In this document: positions 26,941-33,467 of the stretch, piece by piece
Layout of the letters: each line of letters starts with the position of its first letter
How positions within the stretch are numbered: position 1 is the first letter of the stretch
From: Akkermansia sp.
GTDB taxonomy: Bacteria; Verrucomicrobiota; Verrucomicrobiia; Verrucomicrobiales; Akkermansiaceae
Reading direction: 5' to 3'
NCBI GenBank assembly: GCA_030523775.1
Contig: JAUNHW010000008.1
Location: forward strand, 1-43,442
DNA length: 43,442 nucleotides
Made by a program: the position numbers and the translations under genes
Notes under the pieces: generated by a model
What the model saw: only the letters and a program-made list of their open reading frames with translations
Told to the model about the DNA's origin: nothing
The model's database searches: none

Positions 26941-27648
26941 ATGAAACACTCACTGTTTCTAACAATACTGGCCGCAGCCTTACTGGGCAGCGGAGTCGCC
27001 AATGCAAATGAAGCAGGAACGCTCTACGCTTCCCAATATGGCACACCTGACCACCTGGCCGAGTCCATCTCGCTCGGCAGTAGCAGAAAGGACGACAAGC
27101 TCGTCGTGGATGTGCCTCTCACGCTGACAGGCAACATGGGTTATCTCAGCCTGTACAACGGCGCAACCATTGAGTTCCAGAAAAAGCAGGAAGCCGAAGC
27201 CATTTGCAGCATTTCCACTTCAGCGGCGCGAACGCACCAAACCGTCTGTTTCTACCAAACCGGAGGTGTCTACAACATCGCGTTCAATGCTGATGCACAG
27301 GCAATCGTCGCCGCTTCGGCTGGGACTCCGATTACGCTTATCAAGGACTTGAACACGGGAAACGATGGCTTCACCTTCGTTGGCGACATATCCCCTTCCG
27401 ACACCACCCTCCAGCTCAACGGCGCGGGTTATAACGCGCCTGTCGTGCTGGACGGAGTTCAGTTCACCTATGTGGGACCGAAGGCAGACGACTACATCTT
27501 CCAAGAGGGTGAAATCGGCTTCACTGGCTACTATGCTGGCAGCCACGCCCTCAAGCTGGTAGCCAACGGCAAGCCCACGCCCGAACCGACCACAGGCACT
27601 CTCTCCCTGCTGGCTCTCGCAGGTCTCTGCGCCCGCCGCCGCAAGTAA
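26941..27648 (+). CDS. Small PEP-CTERM exported protein
   Basis: A 235-aa protein with a signal peptide (MKHSLFLTILAAALLGSGVANA), a beta-rich Gly/Thr/Asn body and a C-terminal sorting signal TPEPTTG, hydrophobic LSLLALAGLCA and RRRK. The tail predicts exosortase-dependent processing and surface or matrix location; the body gives no known domain. The gene is AT-richer than its surroundings, and its 3' end is duplicated twice upstream as remnants, so it is probably the survivor of a tandem family. The leader of about 64 bases is A-rich before the ATG (CAAGAAAAACAACT) with no Shine-Dalgarno. The promoter carries a perfect 14-base palindrome. Confidence 0.85.
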   Translation: MKHSLFLTILAAALLGSGVANANEAGTLYASQYGTPDHLAESISLGSSRKDDKLVVDVPLTLTGNMGYLSLYNGATIEFQKKQEAEAICSISTSAARTHQTVCFYQTGGVYNIAFNADAQAIVAASAGTPITLIKDLNTGNDGFTFVGDISPSDTTLQLNGAGYNAPVVLDGVQFTYVGPKADDYIFQEGEIGFTGYYAGSHALKLVANGKPTPEPTTGTLSLLALAGLCARRRK

Positions 27649-27675
27649 TCAATCTCCAACCAACCAATCGGGAAA

Positions 27676-27709
27676 CCCCACCCGCTGCTCACGGGTGGGG
27701 CTTCTCTTT
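27676..27709 (+). terminator. Terminator of the small PEP-CTERM gene
   Basis: A perfect CCCCACCCG (27676-27684) / CGGGTGGGG (27692-27700) stem with a 7-base loop, followed by CTTCTCTTT. Confidence 0.8.
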
Positions 27710-27803
27710 GTCCTCATGGCAGCACGCACTCACCCCGCCATGCAAAGCGGCGCGTTGAGATGAAGGAATCGCCGCTCGCTGCGCGTGCGGTTCCAGATGC
27801 ACC

Positions 27804-27972
27804 GGCGGGAGTGGGATTTCCCCTCCGGGGCCGCCCCCCTAGCCCGCGCGAGCGCGGGGGACCTGCAAGGTTGACCTTGCAGGCTAGGGGGCGTGGCTTG
27901 CCACTGGCAAGCCACGCCCACGAAGACGGTCGCTGCGCGCCCGTCTTGCGGGGCTATATTCCACTCCCCGCC
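27804..27972. repeat. Branched multi-hairpin element beside tRNA-Cys
   Basis: The ends are near-inverted repeats: GGCGGGAGTGGGATTT at 27804-27819, and the imperfect complement of its first part at 27959-27972. Inside are CCCC/GGGG (27820-27830); a closing stem 27835-27842 with 27884-27891 enclosing two hairpins (27843-27858 with a CGAG loop, and 27862-27883 with 10-base arms), which forms a three-way junction; a perfect 12-base stem (27891-27902 with 27906-27917); and AAGACGG/CCGTCTT near 27923-27950. This could be a palindromic mobile repeat, a recombination target or a structured RNA; I recognise no known family. Confidence 0.65.
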
Positions 27973-27978
27973 GAAGCA

Positions 27979-28007
27979 AAAAGCGCACCCGTGAAGGGTG
28001 CGCTTTT
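27979..28007 (-). terminator. tRNA-Cys terminator
   Basis: GCGCACCC (27983-27990) pairs perfectly with GGGTGCGC (27996-28003), flanked by A and T runs on both sides. On the minus strand it follows the tRNA by a few bases and ends in TTTTTGC. It could act in both directions. Confidence 0.85.
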
Positions 28008-28010
28008 GCG

Positions 28011-28084
28011 AGGCGGGAGTGGGATTTGAACCCACGAATGACGGTTTTGCAAACCGTTGCCTTAGGCCACTTGGCTATCCCGCC
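28011..28084 (-). tRNA. tRNA-Cys (anticodon GCA)
   Basis: The minus strand folds as a full cloverleaf: acceptor GGCGGGA (28084-28078) with TCCCGCC, D arm GCC/GGC, anticodon stem ACGGT/ACCGT with loop TTGCAAA (anticodon GCA), and T arm GTGGG-TTCAAAT-CCCAC. Position 73 is U, the identity base for cysteinyl-tRNA synthetase. CCA is not encoded. The last 16 bases of the gene (28012-28027) are repeated at 27804-27819. Confidence 0.95.
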
Positions 28085-28218
28085 GATGTGCAACGGCGGG
28101 CATTATAGGGTGAGGCGGCGGGGGTGTCAAGGATAAATCTGATGCATGCAGCGAAAAAAGCGCGCCGGGAGGGCAGCGTGCCTGGGGCGGCATGATGCGG
28201 CGGGAGGGGAGGATGGGG

Positions 28219-28247
28219 TTGCAAGCGGGGCAGGGAGGGTGTGTACT
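28219..28247 (+). promoter_or_regulatory. Promoter of the holin-like/M15 peptidase pair
   Basis: TTGCAA (28219-28224), 17-base spacer, TGTACT (28242-28247), 6 bases to ATG 28254: predicted leaderless. Confidence 0.45.
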
Positions 28248-28253
28248 GGGAGC

Positions 28254-28463
28254 ATGTGCAAACCTGTAAGCGAATATCTGGGGCTCATGAGGCTCTACAC
28301 CCGCGAGATTATCACCTTCGGCGGGTTCTGCCTGATGTGCTTTGTGTACGGTGATTTCAAGGCGCTGGCGCGCGAACAATCGGCCACGGCGGCGCAGACG
28401 GTGGAAGTGCTGCGCTCCATGGACACCCGTTTGATGAACATTGAACACGCAAGCTGCAAATGA
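28254..28463 (+). CDS. Small holin-like membrane protein
   Basis: A 69-aa protein with a short N-terminus, one hydrophobic segment (TFGGFCLMCFVYGDF, about residues 21-35) and a C-terminal amphipathic, coiled-coil-like helix (residues 36-65). Size and layout resemble small phage membrane proteins encoded just before endolysins. The stop overlaps the ATG of the M15 peptidase (ATGA), so the two are coupled. The holin role is inferred from this arrangement only; an anchor or spanin-like partner is equally possible. Confidence 0.6.
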   Translation: MCKPVSEYLGLMRLYTREIITFGGFCLMCFVYGDFKALAREQSATAAQTVEVLRSMDTRLMNIEHASCK

Positions 28464-29059
28464 ACACGGACACCGCCACCATCAAGAGGATTCAACAGAA
28501 AGTGGGCACCGCGGCGGACGGCATCATGGGGCCGCTCACGCTGAAGGCGATCTGCACCGCGCTGGGGATTGCGGCGCCGGGCAAGGTGCCGGAGTGGCCC
28601 AGCCAGGCGCAGGTGCGGCTGGGCACCAGCATTTTCGGGAAACCGGGGAACGAGAACGCCCTGGTGAACATAGTGCCCGCCTACCCGCTGTACTATGATG
28701 GCAAGCGCGTGGCCACCATACGCGTGCACCGTGAAATAGCCGCACATGTGCAGGCCGCCTTGCGCGAGGTGCTGGAGTACTACGGCGCGGATGCCATCTC
28801 GCGCCTGGGGCTGGACCAGTACGGCGGCAGCTACAACTACCGCAACACCTCCAGCGGCAAATCTCTCTCCATGCACGCTTGGGGCGTGGCGCTGGATTTC
28901 GACCCCGCCCGCAACGCGTATGCCACCAAGGCCCCGCGCGCCACGCTTTCCTGCAAGGAGTGCGAACCCTGGTGGGAGATTTGGGAGAGCCACGGGGCGG
29001 TGTCCCTGGGGCGCGCGGCGGGGTACGACTGGATGCACGTGCAGTTTGCCACGCTGTAG
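28460..29059 (+). CDS. M15-family peptidase, endolysin-like
   Basis: A 199-aa protein. Residues 1-37 (IKRIQQKVGTAADGIMGPLT) look like a short peptidoglycan-binding module, and the C-terminal half has the M15 zinc peptidase ligands: His139 and Asp146 in SMHAWGVALDFDP, and His193 in DWMHVQF. M15 enzymes cleave D-Ala-D-Ala or L-Ala-D-Glu bonds in wall peptides, and many phage endolysins belong here. There is no signal peptide, as expected for a protein released by a holin. It is coupled by 4 bases to the membrane protein upstream. There are no capsid, tail or integrase genes nearby, so this is a prophage remnant or a domesticated lysis module. Confidence 0.82.
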   Translation: MNTDTATIKRIQQKVGTAADGIMGPLTLKAICTALGIAAPGKVPEWPSQAQVRLGTSIFGKPGNENALVNIVPAYPLYYDGKRVATIRVHREIAAHVQAALREVLEYYGADAISRLGLDQYGGSYNYRNTSSGKSLSMHAWGVALDFDPARNAYATKAPRATLSCKECEPWWEIWESHGAVSLGRAAGYDWMHVQFATL

Positions 29060-29084
29060 CGCGCGCCGTTGGGAATGCGCGCTA
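29057..29084. terminator. Palindrome holding both convergent stop codons
   Basis: TAGCGCGC (29057-29064) pairs with GCGCGCTA (29077-29084). The left arm contains the M15 stop and the right arm the stop of the minus-strand lipoprotein. There is no T-run; probably a shared weak terminator. Confidence 0.4.
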
Positions 29085-29756
29085 CTCCCAGCCCTCGATG
29101 CTGTCCGGCACGTCCTGGATGAGCTTGCTGCTCTCCGGGTTCTCCTGCTGCACGCGGTCCGCTTCCGGGATGACGGTGGTTTCCACGGAGCTTGGCTCCG
29201 GGTCCGGCTGGTTGAGCACGGCATCTGCAATATTGGTGTGCTGCGGGTGGGGCAGGGCGGCGGGTTCCGGGAGCTCGGGCTCCGGAACGGGCGGGGCGGC
29301 GGCGGTCGGGGTTTCAGCCTGCGTATCCCCTGCGGGCTGCTCCTCCGCCGCGGGTTCCTGCGGCTCCTCCTCGTCCTCTATGGCAATGGTGCGGTACTGG
29401 AAGACGCGGTCTCCCTTGATGACGGTTCCGGAGCGGATATCCGCGGCGATGATGTTGCTGCGGGAGTTCTGGCCGGTGGACACGCGCAGGTTGCCGATGC
29501 GGTCCGTGGCGCCGTCCGGCGGGTGGGTGATGAGCACGCTGCCCTCCGCCGGCATGGGGCCAATGATGCGCAGCAGCGCGAAATGCTTCTCCGGGAACAC
29601 CTGGTGCACGGCACCCAGATGCAGCGGCGGCGGGGTGCGGTGCAGGTTTTCCCGCCGCTCCGCCTCCGTGACCCGCTTGCCCTGCTGCTGTGTGGCGCAG
29701 CCCGGCAGCAGCAGCGCCGCCAACAGCAGCGGCAGTATGGACCCGGTTCCGTTCAC
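29082..29756 (-). CDS. Lipoprotein of unknown function
   Basis: A 224-aa protein with a lipoprotein signal (LLLAALLLPGC, Cys20). Residues 45-125 form a compact beta-rich domain (GAVHQVFPEKHFALLRIIG, then LRVSTGQNSRSNIIAADI, then GDRVFQYRTI) that resembles small export-associated domains common in Verrucomicrobiota. Residues 128-224 are acidic, Pro/Glu-rich and probably disordered. The start is GTG 29756: a promoter (TTGACG, 18 bases, TACCCT at 29769-29764) ends 7 bases before it, predicting a leaderless GTG-start mRNA. No neighbour suggests a function. Confidence 0.7.
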   Translation of the reverse strand: MNGTGSILPLLLAALLLPGCATQQQGKRVTEAERRENLHRTPPPLHLGAVHQVFPEKHFALLRIIGPMPAEGSVLITHPPDGATDRIGNLRVSTGQNSRSNIIAADIRSGTVIKGDRVFQYRTIAIEDEEEPQEPAAEEQPAGDTQAETPTAAAPPVPEPELPEPAALPHPQHTNIADAVLNQPDPEPSSVETTVIPEADRVQQENPESSKLIQDVPDSIEGWE

Positions 29757-29976
29757 GCCTGTTAGGGTAGCATGGCGCCAGGCGGCGCGTCAAGATGCCG
29801 CGCGCGTCATGGGATTTCCAAGTACCATCTGCAAAGTTCTCGCGCCTTGCGTCACACCGCTCCGCGCGCGGAGCGCGCGCAAACTTGTTCCTAATCCTAA
29901 TCCTAATTAATTTACATCTTTGTGGCGTCTCTTTTTTGCTTGTCAGCGGCGGGGGCGTGGCTGTACAATAGCGGGC
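29757..29976. other. Divergent intergenic region with palindrome and hexamer repeats
   Basis: It holds the lipoprotein promoter (29793-29764, minus), a perfect 16-base palindrome GCTCCGCGCGCGGAGC (29859-29874), three tandem TCCTAA units (29889-29906), and the tatA promoter: TTGTCA (29940-29945), 18 bases, TACAAT (29964-29969), 7 bases before the tatA ATG. Confidence 0.6.
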
Positions 29977-30219
29977 ATGAACACGCTGGCTATCCTGTCG
30001 TCCCCGCTGCAGTGGGGCATTCTCATCCTTGTCTGCCTGCTGGTGTTCGGGGCCAAGCGGCTGCCGGACATAGCGCGCGCGCTCGGCCGCAGCCTGGGAG
30101 AATTCGGCAAGGCGCGCAGGGAGTTCGAGGATGCCCTGAACAACAGCGCCGCCGGGGAGAAGAAGGCGGAGGACGCGCCGGAAGAGAAGAAGGACGACGA
30201 ATCCAAGCCCGCCGCCTGA
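29977..30219 (+). CDS. tatA: Twin-arginine translocase subunit TatA/E
   Basis: TatA forms the pore-lining component that exports folded proteins. The 80-aa sequence has a single N-terminal helix (about residues 5-23), the hallmark FGAKRLP (Phe24-Gly25, Leu29-Pro30), an amphipathic helix (ARALGRSLGEFGKARREFEDAL) and an acidic/lysine-rich tail. ATG 29977 is fixed by the family start and by the promoter 7 bases upstream. tatC is not adjacent. It converges on tlyA with only one base between the stop codons. Confidence 0.93.
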   Translation: MNTLAILSSPLQWGILILVCLLVFGAKRLPDIARALGRSLGEFGKARREFEDALNNSAAGEKKAEDAPEEKKDDESKPAA

Positions 30220-30220
30220 T

Positions 30221-30949
30221 TCAGCGCAGCCAGGCCAGGAATTCCGTGTTGCCCTCCATCCCCTTGATGGGGGAGTCTGCCACGCCCATCCATTCGCGGT
30301 GCAGATCGTTCACCACGAAATCATGGATTTTCTCCACGGCGCGGCGGTGCAGGGCGGGGTCCCGCACAATGCCGCCAGGGCCAATGTCCTCCGGCTGCAG
30401 CTCGAACTGAGGCTTGATGAGCACGAGCAAATCACCGCCCTCCTGCAGGCAGGCGTAGGCCGCCGGTAGGATTTTGGTGAGGGAGATGAACGAGACATCG
30501 CTCACAATCAGCTGCACCTTTTCACCCAAGTCCTCCGGGGTCATGTAGCGGGCGTTGAACTGCTCCTTCACAATCACGCGGGGATCGTTGCGCAGCTTCC
30601 ACACCAGCTGGTTGGTGCCCACATCCACCGCGTGCACGCGCAGGGCGCCGTTTTGCAGCAGGCAATCCGTGAAACCGCCCGTGGAGGAGCCGATATCCAG
30701 GCACACCTTGCCCTCCACCGGCACGGGAAAGGCCTTGAGCGCACCCTCCAGCTTGAGCCCGCCGCGGCTCACGTACCGCGGCTTGTTCTTCACGGTGATG
30801 GGCAGGGAGTCGTCCACCTTGGTGCCGGGCTTGGCCACCACCTGGTCCTTCACGGAAACCTCCCCGGCCAGGATGAGGCGCTGCGCCTGCTCGCGGGAAT
30901 CACAGAGCCCGCGGGAGACTACCAGCACATCCAGGCGTTGCTTGGGCAT
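30221..30949 (-). CDS. tlyA: TlyA-family rRNA methyltransferase
   Basis: A 242-aa protein with an N-terminal S4 RNA-binding domain (MPKQRLDVLVVSRGL to about residue 60) and an FtsJ-like methyltransferase domain with the SAM loop CLDIGSSTGGFTDCLL and VSDVSFISL. TlyA homologues methylate 2'-O positions in 16S and 23S rRNA; hemolysin annotations of this family are historical. It is the last gene of a four-gene minus-strand operon with two lipoproteins and a membrane protein, 16 bases after the lipoprotein. The tract TTCCCCCCTTCCCGCC precedes the ATG, with no Shine-Dalgarno. Confidence 0.92.
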   Translation of the reverse strand: MPKQRLDVLVVSRGLCDSREQAQRLILAGEVSVKDQVVAKPGTKVDDSLPITVKNKPRYVSRGGLKLEGALKAFPVPVEGKVCLDIGSSTGGFTDCLLQNGALRVHAVDVGTNQLVWKLRNDPRVIVKEQFNARYMTPEDLGEKVQLIVSDVSFISLTKILPAAYACLQEGGDLLVLIKPQFELQPEDIGPGGIVRDPALHRRAVEKIHDFVVNDLHREWMGVADSPIKGMEGNTEFLAWLR

Positions 30950-30965
30950 GGCGGGAAGGGGGGAA

Positions 30966-31382
30966 TCAGCGTGGCCGCACGTGCAAGCCGCGGTTCTGGC
31001 CGGGCATGACGGCGTACTTGGGCTTGGGAGCGGGCTGAGCGGCGGGGGCAGGGGCGTTGGCCGGCACCTTGGTGCGCATTTCCACGCCGTTGCGCTCCAC
31101 CACGGCCTCACGCATGCGCGGCGCCGGCTTGGGAGCGGGCGGGGGCGGGGCCGCCACGGGCTTGGGGGCAGGGGGCTGCACCGCGGGCTTGGGGGAGGGA
31201 ACAGCTGCCGGCGCGGGTACGGGTTTGGGGGCGGGGCGGCGCACCGCAGGCGGCGGCAAGGGGCGCGGTGTGGCGTACATGGAGTTGCCCAGCACCACGG
31301 CATGGCCGTCTGCGCGGTCGTAGTGGTCGCAGGATGCCAGCACGGCGGCGGCCATCACGATGGGGATGAGGGATTTTTTCAT
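30966..31382 (-). CDS. Pro-rich lipoprotein (pair member 1)
   Basis: A 138-aa protein with a lipoprotein signal (MKKSLIPIVMAAAVLASC, Cys18). A short conserved block follows (DHYDRADGHAVVLGNSMYATP), then a long Pro/Ala/Lys-rich stretch (roughly residues 40-90) of PAPKP-type repeats, suited to spanning the periplasm or wall. The block Y-x(2-3)-GHA-V-x-G-x-S-x-YA is shared with the next lipoprotein, so the two are paralogues. The function is unknown. Confidence 0.75.
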   Translation of the reverse strand: MKKSLIPIVMAAAVLASCDHYDRADGHAVVLGNSMYATPRPLPPPAVRRPAPKPVPAPAAVPSPKPAVQPPAPKPVAAPPPPAPKPAPRMREAVVERNGVEMRTKVPANAPAPAAQPAPKPKYAVMPGQNRGLHVRPR

Positions 31383-31398
31383 TGTCGGTTTAGTGTTG

Positions 31399-31773
31399 TC
31401 ACAGGGTTTCTGTACCTGCGGGAACCTGGTGGGAGGGGGCCCCGGCGGGCTGCTCCAGGAGCTCGGCGGGGATGGGTTCCAATTCATCGTCCTCCACCAC
31501 AGGTTCTGGTTCCGGGGCGGGCGCGTTCTTCAGGAATTCCTGCGGACTTGGCTCCTTGGGCGGCTGCACCACCTTCACCACGTGGATGACACGCACGGGT
31601 GCGGCAGCCTGCGGCGCTGCATCGTACACGATGTTCGGCTTGGGTGCACCCGCCGGGTAGGCGGCGTACACGGAGCTGCCGTACACACGGGCGTGTCCCT
31701 CCACCTGGTAGTATTCACCGCAGGAGGTCAGCAACAGGGCCGCGGCGGCGGCGTATTCGGCTGCGTTTTTCAT
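31399..31773 (-). CDS. Pro-rich lipoprotein (pair member 2)
   Basis: A 124-aa protein with a lipoprotein signal (MKNAAEYAAAAALLLTSC, Cys18) and the shared block GEYYQVEGHARVYGSSVYAAYP, followed by a beta-like segment (PVRVIHVVKVVQPP) and an acidic, Pro-rich tail. It is a paralogue of the downstream lipoprotein, 16 bases away. Its ATG overlaps the stop of the membrane protein gene (ATGA), so translation is coupled. The function is unknown; it may be a surface or wall-spanning partner of the downstream protein. Confidence 0.75.
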   Translation of the reverse strand: MKNAAEYAAAAALLLTSCGEYYQVEGHARVYGSSVYAAYPAGAPKPNIVYDAAPQAAAPVRVIHVVKVVQPPKEPSPQEFLKNAPAPEPEPVVEDDELEPIPAELLEQPAGAPSHQVPAGTETL

Positions 31774-32243
31774 TGTTGGAGGAGTGATGGAAAGAGGATT
31801 TTGCCCATGATGGTCCAGTTGTACACGCAGTAGGCCACGGCGAGCACGCTCATCATGCAGAACACGCCGTCGCGCCCGCCCCCGGACTTCCCGCATTCTG
31901 CGTCCGACGCCCTGAGCGCGCGGATGAGCACGAAGGCGGCCAGCCCCCACAGGATGGCGAACAGCCACAGCCACGCGTTGCCCTGCAACTGCGCCTGCAG
32001 CTCCTCCCCGCCCGCCTGCACGCCGTAGAAGAGCAGGGGCGGCAGCACCGCAAGCGCGGAAAACTCCTCGCGCAGCGCGTGCGTGGCATGCAGACGCAGC
32101 CACGTGGCCCCCCACAGCACGATGGCGGGCAGCAGGGACACCCAGAAGATGCTCACGTGCGCGTGGCCCTGCAAAAATCCCTGCAACAGGGAGAGCGCGC
32201 AGGCCGCAGGCACGCTCCAGTAGATGTACGACAGCCGCTTCAT
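31770..32243 (-). CDS. Four-helix membrane protein, unknown
   Basis: A 157-aa protein with about four predicted membrane helices (residues near 8-28, 34-52, 66-80 and 90-110) and a final hydrophobic segment before KILFPSLLQQ. I recognise no family. It is the first gene of the operon with the two lipoproteins and tlyA, overlapping the next gene by 4 bases. ATG 32243 (MKRLSY) is preferred over 32267 because it begins just before the first helix. The terminator of the upstream osmC-family gene lies immediately before it. Confidence 0.7.
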   Translation of the reverse strand: MKRLSYIYWSVPAACALSLLQGFLQGHAHVSIFWVSLLPAIVLWGATWLRLHATHALREEFSALAVLPPLLFYGVQAGGEELQAQLQGNAWLWLFAILWGLAAFVLIRALRASDAECGKSGGGRDGVFCMMSVLAVAYCVYNWTIMGKILFPSLLQQ

Positions 32244-32251
32244 GGTCAAAA

Positions 32252-32276
32252 TTCCTTGTAATATCAAGGAAAATCA
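32252..32276 (-). terminator. Terminator of the osmC-family gene
   Basis: TTCCTTG (32252-32258) pairs with CAAGGAA (32265-32271). On the minus strand the stem is followed by TTTTG, which leads into the next operon. Confidence 0.55.
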
Positions 32277-32281
32277 GGTGT

Positions 32282-32689
32282 TCAGCCCACCCATTTCCAC
32301 GTGATGGGCACCTCGATGTCCGGGTGGAAGCTCCGCATGGCCGGGCTGCCCAGCGCGCACTGCGCCAGCGCCTCCTTGTGCGGGTTGTCCTCCGGCAGCG
32401 GCACGCATATTTCCGTCTCGATGCGCGCAATCCGCCGCGGGTTCGGGTTCATGATCTTCGCCACCTCTATCGTCATGCCGCGCAAATCAAGCCCGTGCTC
32501 CTCCGCGTAGATGCCGATGATTGTGGCCATGCACCCGGCCATCGCAGAGCACATCAAATCCGTCGGCGAAAACGATTCGCCCTTGCCGTGGTTGTCTACC
32601 GGCGCATCCGTGATCACTTTCGCTCCGGAGGGTTCGTGGACCAGCTCGCAATGCAGTCCGCCGCAGTATGTCATCTTGCACTTGACCAT
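32282..32689 (-). CDS. OsmC/Ohr family protein
   Basis: OsmC-fold proteins reduce organic hydroperoxides using two cysteines. The 135-aa sequence has SPTDLMCSAMAGCMATIIGI with Cys47 and Cys53 and a later Cys111 (LAQCALGSP), so the peroxidatic/resolving pair is probably Cys53/Cys111. It matches the OsmC rather than the Ohr branch in length and layout. The promoter (TTGACG at 32723-32718, 16-base spacer, TATGAT at 32701-32696) ends 6 bases before the ATG. It is monocistronic. Substrate specificity is inferred from the family. Confidence 0.88.
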   Translation of the reverse strand: MVKCKMTYCGGLHCELVHEPSGAKVITDAPVDNHGKGESFSPTDLMCSAMAGCMATIIGIYAEEHGLDLRGMTIEVAKIMNPNPRRIARIETEICVPLPEDNPHKEALAQCALGSPAMRSFHPDIEVPITWKWVG

Positions 32690-32695
32690 GAATCC

Positions 32696-32723
32696 ATCAT
32701 ACGCCCACGCGCCCGCGCGTCAA
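32696..32723 (-). promoter_or_regulatory. osmC-family gene promoter
   Basis: Minus-strand TTGACG (32723-32718), 16-base spacer, TATGAT (32701-32696), 6 bases to ATG 32689: predicted leaderless. Confidence 0.55.
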
Positions 32724-32859
32724 GTTCATTTTGTTCACCCCATACGCACTCCGCACCCAAGCAGGGAATCCCTTCATCCCCAGGCATTTGCAAATTTACA
32801 ACTACGCATAATATATGTAATGCAAAATTAAAACCGCAGGCATGCGGGAGCGGAGGAAG

Positions 32860-32889
32860 GTTGACACGGGGGCGTCAACGTGGGAGAAT
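32860..32889 (+). promoter_or_regulatory. Promoter with dyad upstream of the DOMON-like gene and dnaG
   Basis: TTGACA (32861-32866), 17-base spacer, GAGAAT (32884-32889), 11 bases to ATG 32901. GTTGAC (32860-32865) and GTCAAC (32874-32879) form a dyad over the -35 and spacer, a possible operator. Confidence 0.45.
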
Positions 32890-32900
32890 AGGCGGCGGAG

Positions 32901-33464
32901 ATGAGCCGTGTAAAGATAGGAACATGCAGCCCGGAACAGGAGCTGGCGCGCGAGTGGTACGGAAGGCTGGTTGAGCCGCCGGTTCGCTACGCGTTTACGC
33001 TGGAGAACGGCAACCTGGTGTTCACGGCGGCGCAGGACCGCGCGGTGAGCATCCACCCCACGGCCAAGCCCGGTGAATTCACAGAGGAGCTGTGGAAATA
33101 CGACACGGCTGAATTCTTTGTGGCCAATGCGGAGGCCACGCGCTACCTGGAGTTCAACCTGTGTCCGAACGGCGCGTGGTGGGCCTGCGTGTTCACGGGG
33201 CCGCGCGTGAAGGATGACACCGCCCCGCCCATGCCCGCCGTGAAAACGCGCGGCTGCATCCGTGCGGACGGCACCTGGGAGTGCCGCGCGGAGCTGCCCG
33301 TGGCGTACCTGGAGGCGCTGGGCATGCCGCCCGCCAACTGCCGGCTGGCCGCCGCAGCCATCCAGAATTCACCGGATTACCTCTACCTCACCACATCGGA
33401 AGACCAGAGCGGCGAGCCGGATTTCCACCGTCCCGCCTCCTGGCCCCCTGCCCAGCTGCTGTAA
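32901..33464 (+). CDS. DOMON/CBM9-like domain protein
   Basis: A 187-aa protein whose whole length looks like one beta-sandwich of the DOMON/CBM9-like class: YDTAEFFVANAEATRYLEFNLCPNGAWWACVFTGPR is the typical central strand set, and RADGTWECRAELPVAYL follows. Such domains bind sugars or heme. No signal peptide is visible, which is unusual for the class. It is 3 bases upstream of dnaG, so the two are cotranscribed. I assign no specific function. Confidence 0.7.
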   Translation: MSRVKIGTCSPEQELAREWYGRLVEPPVRYAFTLENGNLVFTAAQDRAVSIHPTAKPGEFTEELWKYDTAEFFVANAEATRYLEFNLCPNGAWWACVFTGPRVKDDTAPPMPAVKTRGCIRADGTWECRAELPVAYLEALGMPPANCRLAAAAIQNSPDYLYLTTSEDQSGEPDFHRPASWPPAQLL

Positions 33465-33467
33465 CCC

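Larger units (their letters stand above)
27649..28010. other. 362-base intergenic region with dense secondary structure
   Basis: No credible ORF. It holds the PEP-CTERM terminator (27676-27709), a branched hairpin element (27804-27972) whose left end copies the tRNA-Cys 3' end, and the tRNA-Cys terminator (27979-28007). Confidence 0.7.

Noticed and set aside
26727..27011. 94-codon plus-strand frame before the small PEP-CTERM gene
   Set aside because: It has no recognisable features, crosses the palindromic promoter, and overlaps the well-supported signal peptide of the next gene in another frame.
26232..27718. Diversity-generating retroelement based on the repeated PEP-CTERM 3' ends
   Set aside because: No reverse transcriptase gene is present, and the differences between copies are not limited to adenine positions.
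29889..29906. TCCTAA repeats as telomere-like or CRISPR repeats
   Set aside because: There are only three six-base units with no spacers; too short for either.
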